From positions 122,624,001 through 122,688,000 of the forward strand of contig CM075346.1 in NCBI GenBank assembly GCA_037693485.1: a stretch of 64,000 bases of DNA, read 5' to 3'. Each line of letters begins with the position of its first letter. Position 1 is the stretch's first letter. Origin of the DNA: Kitagawia praeruptora (lineage: Eukaryota > Streptophyta > Magnoliopsida > Apiales > Apiaceae). Below the pieces are notes generated by a model that was not told the DNA's origin, did not search any database, and was given only the letters and a program-made list of their open reading frames with translations. Below are positions 44,755 to 58,400 of this stretch, one piece after another. The translations under genes were made by a program, and so were the position numbers.

Positions 44755-46298
44755 TGTTTACACTAAATCACGCAAGCGTACGTGGTCACAAGTAATACAG
44801 ATAGAAGTCAAATTCGTTCCCACAGAGATCTGGTTATGGTTTCAATTCAGTTCATGCACCTATGCAACAATGTATGGTTATTATGCACTGCTAAGACAAT
44901 AACAATTTTGGGTTTATTAAACTAAATTAACTAAGACACAAATTAAAAAAACTAAGAATTAACTAATTAACAAGAATTAAAATCTAATTACGTCTGCAAG
45001 AGTAAACATGGAATCCTAACTTCATTAAATACTTTGCTTAGATCTGACGCCTTTAATCACTATATGCAATGGTTATGATATCTGATCGGATAACACGAAA
45101 CAAGTACACGCTACTTCTCAGTATACGTATACCAAACTAAACATACATCCACAAAAGAGATAGAAGATGAATAGACCCCAATTATGCTTAGACCCTATAT
45201 GTCTATAGAATTTGAAAACATAACGGTTGAAGAACAAGTTATCCATAATGATCACATAGGGCAATATAAGTATTCTCATCTCATACTACGAATCATGTTG
45301 ATAACAATCATGAACCTATGCTAGCATGGCAAGTTCTAAATCTCAAGATCCACTCTCGCTTCACAAGAGATTAACAAATTAGATGTTCATGACGTATCTA
45401 TCAATTAAGCATAACCATACGAGGATATCACATATACATCACACACAGATCTTTAAAGCAATCAAGATACTAAAGCTCCATAAATAAATCCGTTAGAATT
45501 CCATGACAACGATTAGTTCATAATCGAACCTCTCATCATCATGGGATCTGATGAAACCATGATAAAAACAAAGTATGAAAAAATACAAATAAATCTAAGT
45601 AATTGATATGTAATGGTTCTACTCCTAATGATGATGATGATCTATTACAAGGGTTGGATGTGTTTATATAGGCTCTAGACATCTTGCCCAACAAGAAAAT
45701 ACCAAATCAGAATTATAATAGAAGTACGTTTCCTAAACTGATTCTGATTTAAAGGGAAATTCGTAGCTGCCTTTTCTTCAGTAATTCTGGAACGTTCCAG
45801 CTGCAATTGGGCCTCTGGACCACTTTAGAATGATAGAGAATCTCGTTATCTTCGCGTGGACTGCTTACGGGCCTCAAACGGAGTTGTAGAACTCAAGATA
45901 TGGCCAAAATAGTAAAAACTGTAATTTTTCAAGGGCAACTTGCGCCCAGCAGTCTGTTCTTCGCGCAAATTGCTCCTACCCAGCGCAATTTGCTCCTGGG
46001 AATCCTATCCCAAGTTGTAGAAAATCTCCCAGGCTTCGCGTGGGCAGTAAGATCGCTGAAAACGGACTTCTAGAACTCCAGATATGTCCAAAACAGTGTA
46101 GACTGCGCAACCCTTCTCAAAAATCCGAATTTTAATCATTTAATTCTCCAAAAACGATAGAAGCATCAACCTTAATCAACATTCTCGTAAATCTGCACAA
46201 CTAAACAAAACACATCAAAACCACCACAAACTTGAGTCCAAGACAATCAATTTAAGCCGATTTAGAATGCTCCAAGTGGATATAAACTCCATTTATCA
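44755..46298 (-). repeat. array LTR 1 (full length, 1544 bp)
   Basis: Begins TGTTTACACTAAATCACG on the plus strand and ends TTTATCA. It is the only copy that keeps the 36 bp (44755-44790) lost from the other two, and it carries private bases at about eight sites. Confidence 0.92.
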
Positions 46299-48169
46299 CA
46301 CCCCCAAACTTAAACCGATGCTTGTCCTCAAGCATAAACAATTACAACTAACTAACTAACTAGTACCACTTCCGTAGGTGATCACGGTTGCATTTGGCAT
46401 ATGCAACAAGCCCTTTAAACCCCTAGACAGCCCTAGTGGACGAGTAAGGTCTCGTGAGGGCCTATAGCGAATGTACCCACAAAATCCATTTAACCTAATG
46501 CAATGCAATGCATGAATGCAATTAATATGAAAATGCAATTAATCTAGTACTAATATCCTACCATACCTTCAAATCCTCTCATGCCATATCAACTTAAGAA
46601 TCAAAGTAAATACGCAATGTCTTGGTGTCGAAAGTGCAAGTATTCACATAGTCTACTCAATGAACATGCATAAGTTCTCACAAGCCCATGTCAAGTGTAA
46701 GAATAAGTTAGTAAACATGCTAAGCCTACAAGAGTACATCTTCGAGACAAAACTCGGGATCTCATACGCAAAAACAAGCAAACACTCACAATCCACTCAC
46801 AAAAGAATATTAACTCAAGAACAAGGGTAAGTGTATCACTCAATTCCAACAAAATCATAAACATGCTTGACATTTGGTATCAATCTAACTCTTAACACAA
46901 CATACATCAATGACGACAATCAAAAGGTCTTTATTTGGGTTGTAACGGGGCTAGGGACAAGGTATGTCAAATAAGCCAAAACAGGTGAAGTGTCAAAAGC
47001 TAGTAAGTACCATAATAAATCATACACAACACCCTATTTCCCCCCCCCCCCACATAACTTTATGCAACAAAAATACTCGAATAGTCGACTAAAGTAGGAT
47101 CACAACAAACACAAACATGCTCTCATAATATATTTTTTCTCTTTTTTTTCTTTTTTTCCCCTTTTTTTCCCTTTTTTTTTCTTTTTTTTTCTCTTTTTTT
47201 TTCTCGAGAGCTAAATATAACACAAACAATAATATAAACAATAACAATGATCCCACAATTTATTACACATGCCGACTATCTAGTAAACAAAAACCCAATA
47301 TTCAATATTTTCCCCAAAAGTAAGACCAACAATAAACTCCTCCTTGCACACCTTATTACTCCCTTAAGCACTCTACTAGCCTTTAACAATGTGGGTTCAA
47401 ATTAATGTATGGCCAATACAAGAAAAAGTCTAGGCAAGTAATTTGGTATGTCACCGAAAAATAGGATTAAGCTCAACGGGTTAACTAATTGATCATGTAA
47501 ATATGGTGTGGTAATATGGGAAAATATGCGCTTAATCCTAAATGTCTTTATCATATTAATCGTCAAATAATGTAATGCGTTTCAAGAAAGACCTCAAACA
47601 ACTGCTAGCAATGCAAACAATCCGTGGACACTCAAGCAAACGAATAAATTGCAAATAATATGCAATGAGGCTCAAAATCTCACTTGGTGGAAAAACATAC
47701 TCAATCCCAAGCAAAAATCTCTCTAATGCACCTTCTTGTATTCCAAGCATGCAAACTAAATCATCTTGCACATATTCATGTCCTTCTAATCACTTACAAC
47801 ATTCAATAAGTCTACTAGCTTCAACTTACTAGTGTATGTGTGTGCACATGAACAAAGCATATCACTTCTCAATCAAAAGCGTCAACAACACAAAATTCAT
47901 ATCAAGCATGGGTGCAAATGCAACTATTGTGAACTCACATGATATACTAACATAAAAACAGAATGTCCTATATGAAACAAACGTAAATAACACGAACATA
48001 AATGCATAATTTACTACTACTAATATGCAAAGCATGAAATCCTACATGAACACAATGACTAACAATCACATATATATACACTACTTATCCCTCAAACCAC
48101 CCCCAAACTTAAAATATTCAATGTCCTCATTGAATGGAAGTAAATACGAGGGAAAGTAGAAAACATACC
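46299..48169 (-). other. array internal region 1, non-coding 3' part
   Basis: Between PPT and gag remnant: no gene. It holds a C12 run at 47040-47051 and a long T-rich pyrimidine tract at 47130-47203. Small frames here are not coding. Confidence 0.75.
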
Positions 48170-48219
48170 TTGGGTTGCCTCCCAAGAAGCGCTTCTTTAA
48201 CGTCAATAGCTTGACGTTA
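48170..48219 (-). other. three contiguous hairpins downstream of the gag remnant (copy 1)
   Basis: Fifty bases made almost wholly of three adjacent palindromes: TTGGG-TTGCCT-CCCAA (48170-48185), AAGAAGC-GCTTCTT (48184-48197) and TAACGTCAA-TAGC-TTGACGTTA (48198-48219, a perfect 9-bp stem). It lies 14 nt after the stop at 48234 in the transcribed direction and is repeated unchanged at 52706-52755. Confidence 0.85.
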
Positions 48220-48233
48220 CTTCCAAGCCTCCA

Positions 48234-49319
48234 TTAAGGATGATAATAGTTTGCCTGGTCCTCTCTTCGTGAGACTTCATCGTCATCACGGTAGCACACC
48301 TTCTGCCCCTTCTCCTCGCTTGGCCTATTCGTATAACAACTATGTCCAACTCCAATGCCTTCATCCGTTGACCCAAAATCTGTCAATTTGTAGAACACCA
48401 CACATTCACGGGCTTCGCTTGAATATAGTGGAGGAGGGTAAATGTAAGTTTCTGAAGCCTTTGGTTCCTCAAAGAGAACTTCCTCCATTGGCTCTAATGC
48501 ACTACCTCCATCTTTAAACTCTGAGACAAGTAGAAGATCTGCATCTTTCCCATGATCATCAGCCTCTTGGTACGCACATACCAATTCTTGAAATTTGTGC
48601 AGCTCATCAGTGTCTGTCCCAAATAGTGCCCTTTCCAAATCATCCACCATCCTAACATGATCAAATTCCTCACATGGCTTACGAATGCTCACCTCATCTT
48701 GGAATTTGTCTTCCTCAAGAAGAGACTCAATTGCACTATCCTCAAGATTTGACCATGAAACAACCTCATCAATCAGCACCTTAGAATCCAAGAGATCAGC
48801 CAAGCCGAGCGACTTACACTCTTCCTCCTCTTGGAATTTGTCTTCCTCAATTAAGCATGCAGTACCTTGCTCCAAGTCACCACTATTTTCTGGATTTGCC
48901 TCTAGCATGAATTGTTGATTCTCTTGTTCCAAGACTCTCAAAACTTGAGCAGCTAATGTCCCCATAGATTTGATAAGCTTCTCATTATTCTCTGCAAGCA
49001 TCCTAATCTTCTTCCTAATCTCCTTCAAATCATCATCTGACTGAAAAGTAGGAGTAGGTTGCTGATGTTGAAACTCTTCACTACCAAAGACATATGACAT
49101 ATCTGGAACATCTTGCTGGTACTATTGAGGATGGTATGGAAAATATGGTTGCTCCTCATAAGTGACATATGGATCAACTCCTCCGTAGTAACAATATTGT
49201 GAGGGATCATGAACGCCAAAACACCGCTCACATTGTTGAGGCTGTTGAATACCACCTTGGTTGCTCCAGCACTGATACGCCTCATGTGCGCCCGTACATA
49301 ACTCACAAACACTAGCCAC
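48234..49319 (-). pseudogene. truncated gag-like frame, copy 1
   Basis: A frame reading from the deletion junction at 49319 to a stop at 48234, with one in-frame TAG at 49124-49122. Upstream of the TAG are Cys/His motifs CELCTGAHEAYQC and CERCFGVHDPSQYC, typical of the C-terminal part of Athila-type Gag. Downstream is a 288-residue acidic, helical stretch (DDDLKEIRKKIRMLAENNEK). There is no ATG at the upstream end because the 5' gag was deleted. It is unlikely to be functional, but the 288-residue frame from Met 49100 is fully open in both copies. Confidence 0.7.
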
Positions 49320-49324
49320 CTGCT

Positions 49325-50832
49325 AGTAATACAGATAGAAGTCAAGTTCGTTCCCACAGAGATCTGGTTATGGTTTCAATTCAGTTCATGCACCTATGCA
49401 ACAATGTATGGTTATTATGCACTGCTAAGACAATAACAATTTTGGGTTTATTAAACTAAATTAACTAAGACACAAATTAACAAAACTAAGAATTAACTAA
49501 CTAACAAGAATTAAAATCTAATTACGTCTGCAAGAGTAAACATGGAATCCTAACTTCATTAAATACTTTGCTTAGATCTGACGCCTTTAATCACTATATG
49601 CAATGGTTATGATATCTGATCGGATAACACGAAACAAGTACACGCTACTTCTCAGTATACATATACCAAACTAAACATACATCCACAAAAGAGATAGAAG
49701 ATGAATAGACCCCAATTATGCTTAGACCCTATATGTCTATAGAATTTGAAAACATAACGGTTGAAGAACAAGTTATCCATAATGATCACATAGGGCAATA
49801 TAAGTATTCTCATCTCATACTACGAATCATGTTGATAACAATCATGAACCTATGCTAGCATGGCAAGTTCTAAATCTCAAGATCCACTCTCGCTTCACAA
49901 GAGATTAACAAATTAGATGTTCATGACGCATCTATCAATTAAGCATAACCATACGAGGATATCACATATACATCACACACAGATCTTTAAAGCAATCAAG
50001 ATACTAAAGCTCCATAAATAAATCCGTTAGAATCCCATGACAACGATTAGTTCATAATCGAACCTCTCATCATCATGGGATCTGATGAAACCATGATAAA
50101 AACAAAGTATGAAAAAATACAAATAAATCTAAGTAATTGATATGTAATGGTTCTACTCCTAAAGATGATGATGATCTATTACAAGGGTTGGATGTGTTTA
50201 TATAGGCTCTAGACATCTTGCCCAACAAGAAAATACCAAATCAGAATTATAATAGAAGTACGTTTCCTAAACTGATTCTGATTTAAAGGGAAATTCGTAG
50301 CTGCCTTTTCTTCAGTAATTCTGGAACGTTCCAGCTGCAATTGGGCCTCTGGACCACTTTAGAATGATAGAGAATCTCGTTATCTTCGCGTGGACTGCTT
50401 ACGAGCCTCAAACGGAGTTGTAGAACTCAAGATATGGCCAAAATAGTAAAAACTGTAATTTTTCAAGGGCAACTTGCGCCCAGCAGTCTGTTCTTCGCGC
50501 AAATTGCTCCTACCCAGCGCAATTTGCTCCTGGGAATCCTATCCCAAGTTGTAGAAAATCTCCCAGGCTTCGCGTGGGCAGTAAGATCGCTGAAAACGGA
50601 CTTCTAGAACTCCAGATATGTCCAAAACAGTGTAGACTGCGCAACCCTTCTCAAAAATCCGAATTTTAATCATTTAATTCTCCAAAAACGATAGAAGCAT
50701 CAACCTTAATCAACATTCTCGTAAATCTGCACAACTAAACAAAACACATCAAAACCACCACAAACTTGAGTCCAAGACAATCAATTTAAGCCGATTTAGA
50801 ATGCTCCAAGTGGATATAAACTCCATTTATCA
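49325..50832 (-). repeat. array LTR 2 (central, recombinant)
   Basis: 1508 bp, lacking the terminal 36 bp. It matches LTR 3 at about eight diagnostic sites up to 50404 (for example ACGAGCCTC) but LTR 1 at the last one (CTCCAAGTGG near 50807). This marks a crossover between them. Confidence 0.92.
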
Positions 50833-52705
50833 CACCCCCAAACTTAAACCGATGCTTGTCCTCAAGCATAAACAATTACAACTAACTAACTAACTAGTAC
50901 CACTTCCGTAGGTGATCACGGTTGCATTTGGCATATGCAACAAGCCCTTTAAACCCCTAGACAGCCCTAGTGGACGAGTAAGGTCTCGTGAGGGCCTATA
51001 GCGAATGTACCCACAAAATCCATTTAACCTAATGCAATGCAATGCATGAATGCAATTAATATGAAAATGCAATTAATCTAGTACTAATATCCTACCATAC
51101 CTTCAAATCCTCTCATGCCATATCAACTTAAGAATCAAAGTAAATACGCAATGTCTTGGTGTCGAAAGTGCAAGTATTCACATAGTCTACTCAATGAACA
51201 TGCATAAGTTCTCACAAGCCCATGTCAAGTGTAAGAATAAGTTAGTAAACATGCTAAGCCTACAAGAGTACATCTTCGAGACAAAACTCGGGATCTCATA
51301 CGCAAAAACAAGCAAACACTCACAATCCACTCACAAAAGAATATTAACTCAAGAACAAGGGTAAGTGTATCACTCAATTCCAACAAAATCATAAACATGC
51401 TTGACATTTGGTATCAATCTAACTCTTAACACAACATACATCAATGACGACAATCAAAAGGTCTTTATTTGGGTTGTAACGGGGCTAGGGACAAGGTATG
51501 TCAAATAAGCCAAAACAGGTGAAGTGTCAAAAGCTAGTAAGTACCATAATAAATCATACACAACACCCTATTTCCCCCCCCCCCCCACATAACTTTATGC
51601 AACAAAAATACTCGAATAGTCGACTAAAGTAGGATCACAACAAACACAAACATGCTCTCATAATATATTTTTTCTCTTTTTTTTCTTTTTTTCCCCTTTT
51701 TTTCCCTTTTTTTTTTCTTTTTTTTTCTCTTTTTTTTTCTCGAGAGCTAAATATAACACAAACAATAATATAAACAATAACAATGATCCCACAATTTATT
51801 ACACATGCCGACTATCTAGTAAACAAAAACCCAATATTCAATATTTTCCCCAAAAGTAAGACCAACAATAAACTCCTCCTTGCACACCTTATTACTCCCT
51901 TAAGCACTCTACTAGCCTTTAACAATGTGGGTTCAAATTAATGTATGGCCAATACAAGAAAAAGTCTAGGCAAGTAATTTGGTATGTCACCGAAAAATAG
52001 GATTAAGCTCAACGGGTTAACTAATTGATCATGTAAATATGGTGTGGTAATATGGGAAAATATGCGCTTAATCCTAAATGTCTTTATCATATTAATCGTC
52101 AAATAATGTAATGCGTTTCAAGAAAGACCTCAAACAACTGCTAGCAATGCAAACAATCTGTGGACACTCAAGCAAACGAATAAATTGCAAATAATATGCA
52201 ATGAGGCTCAAAATCTCACTTGGTGGAAAAACATACTCAATCCCAAGCAAAAATCTCTCTAATGCACCTTCTTGTATTCCAAGCATGCAAACTAAATCAT
52301 CTTGCACATATTCATGTCCTTCTAATCACTTACAACATTCAATAAGTCTACTAGCTTCAACTTACTAGTGTATGTGTGTGCACATGAACAAAGCATATCA
52401 CTTCTCAATCAAAAGCGTCAACAACACAAAATTCATATCAAGCATGGGTGCAAATGCAACTATTGTGAACTCACATGATATACTAACATAAAAACAGAAT
52501 GTCCTATATGAAACAAACGTAAATAACACGAACATAAATGCATAATTTACTACTACTAATATGCAAAGCATGAAATCCTACATGAACACAATGACTAACA
52601 ATCACATATATATACACTACTTATCCCTCAAACCACCCCCAAACTTAAAATATTCAATGTCCTCATTGAATGGAAGTAAATACGAGGGAAAGTAGAAAAC
52701 ATACC
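50833..52705 (-). other. array internal region 2, non-coding 3' part
   Basis: Near-identical copy of 46299-48169. It differs in homopolymer lengths (C13 instead of C12, longer T-runs) and one base seen (AATCTGTGG against AATCCGTGG). No gene. Confidence 0.8.
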
Positions 52706-52755
52706 TTGGGTTGCCTCCCAAGAAGCGCTTCTTTAACGTCAATAGCTTGACGTTA
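52706..52755 (-). other. three contiguous hairpins downstream of the gag remnant (copy 2)
   Basis: Identical to 48170-48219, 14 nt after the stop at 52770. Confidence 0.85.
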
Positions 52756-52769
52756 CTTCCAAGCCTCCA

Positions 52770-53855
52770 TTAAGGATGATAATAGTTTGCCTGGTCCTCT
52801 CTTCGTGAGACTTCATCGTCATCACGGTAGCACACCTTCTGCCCCTTCTCCTCGCTTGGCCTATTCGTATAACAACTATGTCCAACTCCAATGCCTTCAT
52901 CCGTTGACCCAAAATCTGTCAATTTGTAGAACACCACACATTCACGGGCTTCGCTTGAATATAGTGGAGGAGGGTAAATGTAAGTTTCTGAAGCCTTTGG
53001 TTCCTCAAAGAGAACTTCCTCCATTGGCTCTAATGCACTACCTCCATCTTTAAACTCTGAGACAAGTAGAAGATCTGCATCTTTCCCATGATCATCAGCC
53101 TCTTGGTACGCACATACCAATTCTTGAAATTTGTGCAGCTCATCAGTGTCTGTCCCAAATAGTGCCCTTTCCAAATCATCCACCATCCTAACATGATCAA
53201 ATTCCTCACATGGCTTACGAATGCTCACCTCATCTTGGAATTTGTCTTCCTCAAGAAGAGACTCAATTGCACTATCCTCAAGATTTGACCATGAAACAAC
53301 CTCATCAATCAGCACCTTAGAATCCAAGAGATCAGCCAAGCCGAGCGACTTACACTCTTCCTCCTCTTGGAATTTGTCTTCCTCAATTAAGCATGCAGTA
53401 CCTTGCTCCAAGTCACCACTATTTTCTGGATTTGCCTCTAGCATGAATTGTTGATTCTCTTGTTCCAAGACTCTCAAAACTTGAGCAGCTAATGTCCCCA
53501 TAGATTTGATAAGCTTCTCATTATTCTCTGCAAGCATCCTAATCTTCTTCCTAATCTCCTTCAAATCATCATCTGACTGAAAAGTAGGAGTAGGTTGCTG
53601 ATGTTGAAACTCTTCACTACCAAAGACATATGACATATCTGGAACATCTTGCTGGTACTATTGAGGATGGTATGGAAAATATGGTTGCTCCTCATAAGTG
53701 ACATATGGATCAACTCCTCCGTAGTAACAATATTGTGAGGGATCATGAACGCCAAAACACCGCTCACATTGTTGAGGCTGTTGAATACCACCTTGGTTGC
53801 TCCAGCACTGATACGCCTCATGTGCGCCCGTACATAACTCACAAACACTAGCCAC
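52770..53855 (-). pseudogene. truncated gag-like frame, copy 2
   Basis: Duplicate of 48234-49319 with the same TAG (53660-53658) and the same upstream deletion junction at LTR 3. I saw no differences at the protein level, consistent with a very recent duplication. Confidence 0.7.
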
Positions 53856-53860
53856 CTGCT

Positions 53861-55368
53861 AGTAATACAGATAGAAGTCAAGTTCGTTCCCACAGAGATC
53901 TGGTTATGGTTTCAATTCAGTTCATGCACCTATGCAACAATGTATGGTTATTATGCACTGCTAAGACAATAACAATTTTGGGTTTATTAAACTAAATTAA
54001 CTAAGACACAAATTAACAAAACTAAGAATTAACTAACTAACAAGAATTAAAATCTAATTACGTCTGCAAGAGTAAACATGGAATCCTAACTTCATTAAAT
54101 ACTTTGCTTAGATCTGACGCCTTTAATCACTATATGCAATGGTTATGATATCTGATCGGATAACACGAAACAAGTACACGCTACTTCTCAGTATACATAT
54201 ACCAAACTAAACATACATCCACAAAAGAGATAGAAGATGAATAGACCCCAATTATGCTTAGACCCTATATGTCTATAGAATTTGAAAACATAACGGTTGA
54301 AGAACAAGTTATCCATAATGATCACATAGGGCAATATAAGTATTCTCATCTCATACTACGAATCATGTTGATAACAATCATGAACCTATGCTAGCATGGC
54401 AAGTTCTAAATCTCAAGATCCACTCTCGCTTCACAAGAGATTAACAAATTAGATGTTCATGACGCATCTATCAATTAAGCATAACCATACGAGGATATCA
54501 CATATACATCACACACAGATCTTTAAAGCAATCAAGATACTAAAGCTCCATAAATAAATCCGTTAGAATCCCATGACAACGATTAGTTCATAATCGAACC
54601 TCTCATCATCATGGGATCTGATGAAACCATGATAAAAACAAAGTATGAAAAAATACAAATAAATCTAAGTAATTGATATGTAATGGTTCTACTCCTAAAG
54701 ATGATGATGATCTATTACAAGGGTTGGATGTGTTTATATAGGCTCTAGACATCTTGCCCAACAAGAAAATACCAAATCAGAATTATAATAGAAGTACGTT
54801 TCCTAAACTGATTCTGATTTAAAGGGAAATTCGTAGCTGCCTTTTCTTCAGTAATTCTGGAACGTTCCAGCTGCAATTGGGCCTCTGGACCACTTTAGAA
54901 TGATAGAGAATCTCGTTATCTTCGCGTGGACTGCTTACGAGCCTCAAACGGAGTTGTAGAACTCAAGATATGGCCAAAATAGTAAAAACTGTAATTTTTC
55001 AAGGGCAACTTGCGCCCAGCAGTCTGTTCTTCGCGCAAATTGCTCCTACCCAGCGCAATTTGCTCCTGGGAATCCTATCCCAAGTTGTAGAAAATCTCCC
55101 AGGCTTCGCGTGGGCAGTAAGATCGCTGAAAACGGACTTCTAGAACTCCAGATATGTCCAAAACAGTGTAGACTGCGCAACCCTTCTCAAAAATCCGAAT
55201 TTTAATCATTTAATTCTCCAAAAACGATAGAAGCATCAACCTTAATCAACATTCTCGTAAATCTGCACAACTAAACAAAACACATCAAAACCACCACAAA
55301 CTTGAGTCCAAGACAATCAATTTAAGCCGATTTAGAATGCTCCAAATGGATATAAACTCCATTTATCA
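53861..55368 (-). repeat. array LTR 3 (5' LTR in element orientation)
   Basis: 1508 bp, missing 36 bp, the PBS and 5' gag at its internal side. It carries the private base in CTCCAAATGG near 55344. It is followed by target duplication ATATT and then the rest of the Copia-2 leader. Confidence 0.92.
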
Positions 55369-55467
55369 ATATTACGAATATGGTATAAATCAACTTGAAC
55401 ATAATTGGTTTTACGAAACATGCAAACTAACTCATTTTATGCGCTTTTACAAAATTGTAGATAATAA

Positions 55468-58400
55468 ATGGCAAACAACACAAATCACTTTTCGATACGA
55501 TCAATCCTAGAAAAGGAAAAGCTGACAGGGACGAACTTCCTGGATTGGTTTAGGAACTTGAGCATTGTCCTCAGGCAGGAGCGAAAGCTCTATGTCATTG
55601 AAGTTCCTCATCCAAATCCTCTTCCTGCCGGGGCCACACGTGCTGAGCAAAATGCTTATCAGAAACATTTGGATGACTCAACTGATGTGTCATGCCTTAT
55701 GCTAGCATGTATGGCTCCTGAGATTCAAAAGCAACATGAGTTGATGAATGCTTATGAAATAATTGAGCACCTCAAAAACATGTTTGAGGGACAAGCTCGA
55801 CAGGAAAGATATGATACGAGCAAGGCATTGTATGCTTGTAAACAGGGAGAGCGAGACCCGGTTGGACCACACGTTCTTAAGATGATTGGGTATATTGAAC
55901 AACTAGATACCTTGGACTTCCCGATTGGTCCGGAGGCTCAAATAGATCTGATCTTACAATCACTTAACAAGAACTTCTCTCAATTCGTCATGAATTACAA
56001 CATGAATGAGATAGATAAGACACCCACTGAATTGTTGGGCATGTTAAGAACTGTTGAAACCAACATTCAGAAGGAATCCCCTACTCCCATGCTGATGGTG
56101 AACAAAGGGGGTGCCAAAGGGAAAAGAAAGTGGAAAGGCAATAAGAAGAGGATTGCATCCAAATCTGCTGCCAATCCTAATTTTGCTCCCAAGAAGGCTA
56201 CCAAGCCTAAAGGTGGTGTCGAAAAGGGTGATTGTCACCACTGTGGTAAACCGGGACACTGGAGGAGAAACTGTCATGCTTATTTGGAAGAGCTGAAGAA
56301 GAAGAAGGCTGCTGGCCAGACTTCTGCTTCAGGTATTTATGTTATAGAAGTCAATTTGTCTACTTCTACATCTTGGGTATTGGATACTGGATGTGGTTCT
56401 CACATTTGTATAAATGTGCAGGAACTACAAAGGAGTAGGACACTGGCTAAGGGAGAGGTAGACCTACGAGTTGGCAACGGAGCAAAGGTTGCTGCTTTGG
56501 CTGTAGGGACTTACCATTTATCATTGCCCACTGGGCTTATATTAGAACTTGAAAACTGTTTGTATGTGCCTTCTATTTGTAGAAACATTATTTCTGTTTC
56601 TTGTTTGGACAAGAAAGGTTTTTCATTTACATTTAAGGACAATGGTTGCTCTTTTGGTTTGAATGACATTACTTATGGTGTTGCACAGTTATTTAACGGT
56701 TTGTATGTTCTTAATTTAGATACTCCTATCTTGAACGTAAATAACAAACGACTTAAAACAAATGACTCAAATCAAACATACCTTTGGCACTGTCATCTAG
56801 GCCATATAAACGAGAAACGCATTTCCAAGTTACATCAAGATGGTTTCTTGGATCAGTTTGATTTTGAATCATATGATGAATGCGAGGCTTGTTTACTAGG
56901 CAAGATGACTAAAGCTCCTTTTACCGGACAGGGTCAGAGGGCCACCGTACGACTAGAACTAATACATAGCGATGTATGTGGTCCTATGAGATCGATGGCA
57001 AGGGTGGCTATTTCTACTTCATTACGTTTACTGATGATTTCAGTAGATAGGGATATGTGTATCTTTTGAAGAACAAATCCGAAGCATTTGAAAAGTTCAA
57101 AGAGTATAAGGCAGAAGTAGAAAAGCAAACTGGCGAAAGCATAAAAACTCTAAGATCTGATCGAGGAGGTGAATACTTAAGCCATGAGTTTAAGAACTAT
57201 TTGAGGGAGTGTGGTATTGTATCACAACTCACTCCTCCTGGAACACCACAATGGAATGGGGTTTCTGAAAGGAGGAATCATACCTTGTTGGACATGGTGC
57301 GATCAATGATGAGTCAAGCAGATCTTCCAATTAGTTTCTGGGGTTATGCCCTGGAAACGGCTGCATATACACTAAACCGTGTTCCTACTAAAACGGTTCA
57401 ACAAACTCCATATGAGATATGGACAGAAAAACATCAAAGCATGTCCTTTATGAAAGTATGGGGATGTGAAGCGTTTGTGAAACGCCTAATGTCAGACAAG
57501 CTTGGACCAAAATCTGAAAAATGTATTTTTGTAGGATACCCAAATGAAACAAAGGGTTATTCTTTCTATAATCCTTCAGAGAACAAAGTAATTGTTGCTC
57601 GAACTGCTGTATTTTTAGAAAGAGAGCTAGTCTCTAGAAAAGACAGTGGGAGGAAAATAGATCTCGATGAAGATCGAGAACCACTTGATAACATTGAACC
57701 TGAGATGGAGCATGAGCAAGATATACAAGATAACACTGCTCAAGAAACACAGGTTGTTCGTAGATCTAGTAGGACTCGCTATGATTCAAGAAGAAATTAT
57801 GGATTTCTTCTAATTGAAAATGGCGATGTGATGCTCATAGATCAAGATGAGCCTCTCACCTATCAAGATGCTATGAACTCACCAGACTCTAATAGATGGC
57901 AAGAAGCCATGAATTCTGAAATGGATTCCATGTATGAAAACCAAGTATGGACTTTGGTTGATCCACCTGAAGGGGTAAAACCTATCGAGTGCAAATGGAT
58001 TTTCAAGAAGAAAATCGACATGGAAGGTAATATACAGACCTATAAAGCTCGACTGGTTGCAAAAGGTTTCAAACAAATTCATGGTATTGACTATGATGAA
58101 ACCTTCTCACAAGTAGCAATGATAAAATCCATCAGAATTATGCTTGCAATAGCGGCTTACTATGATTACGAGATATGGCAGATGGATGTCAAAACAGCCT
58201 TCCTTAATGGAAGCCTTGAAGAGGATGTGTACATGACACAACCTGAAGGTTTTAGAAATCCAAAGGATGCTGGAAAAGTATGTAAGCTGCGTAGATCCAT
58301 TTATGGATTGAAGTAGTCCTCTCGGAGATGGAACATCCAGTTTGATGAAATAGTCAAAGGTTTTGGCTTTATTCAGAACATGGATGAACCATGTGTTTAC

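Larger units (their letters stand above)
44755..55368 (-). mobile_element. Athila-like non-autonomous Gypsy element in tandem (LTR-int-LTR-int-LTR)
   Basis: Inserted in the Copia-2 leader with target duplication ATATT (44750-44754 and 55369-55373). Orientation is minus: the PPT is AAGTTTGGGGGTG and the LTR starts TGATAAATGG on that strand. Three LTRs (44755-46298, 49325-50832, 53861-55368) alternate with two internal copies (46299-49324 and 50833-53860) at a period of about 4.53 kb. The middle and right LTRs lack 36 bp at their PBS end together with the PBS and 5' gag, all from one shared deletion. The left LTR is complete. There is one outer target duplication, so it was a single insertion later duplicated by recombination. 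Confidence 0.92.

Noticed and set aside
44660..44902. 80-codon frame across the left edge of the Gypsy array
   Set aside because: Straddles the insertion boundary (Copia-2 leader into LTR) and has no homology.
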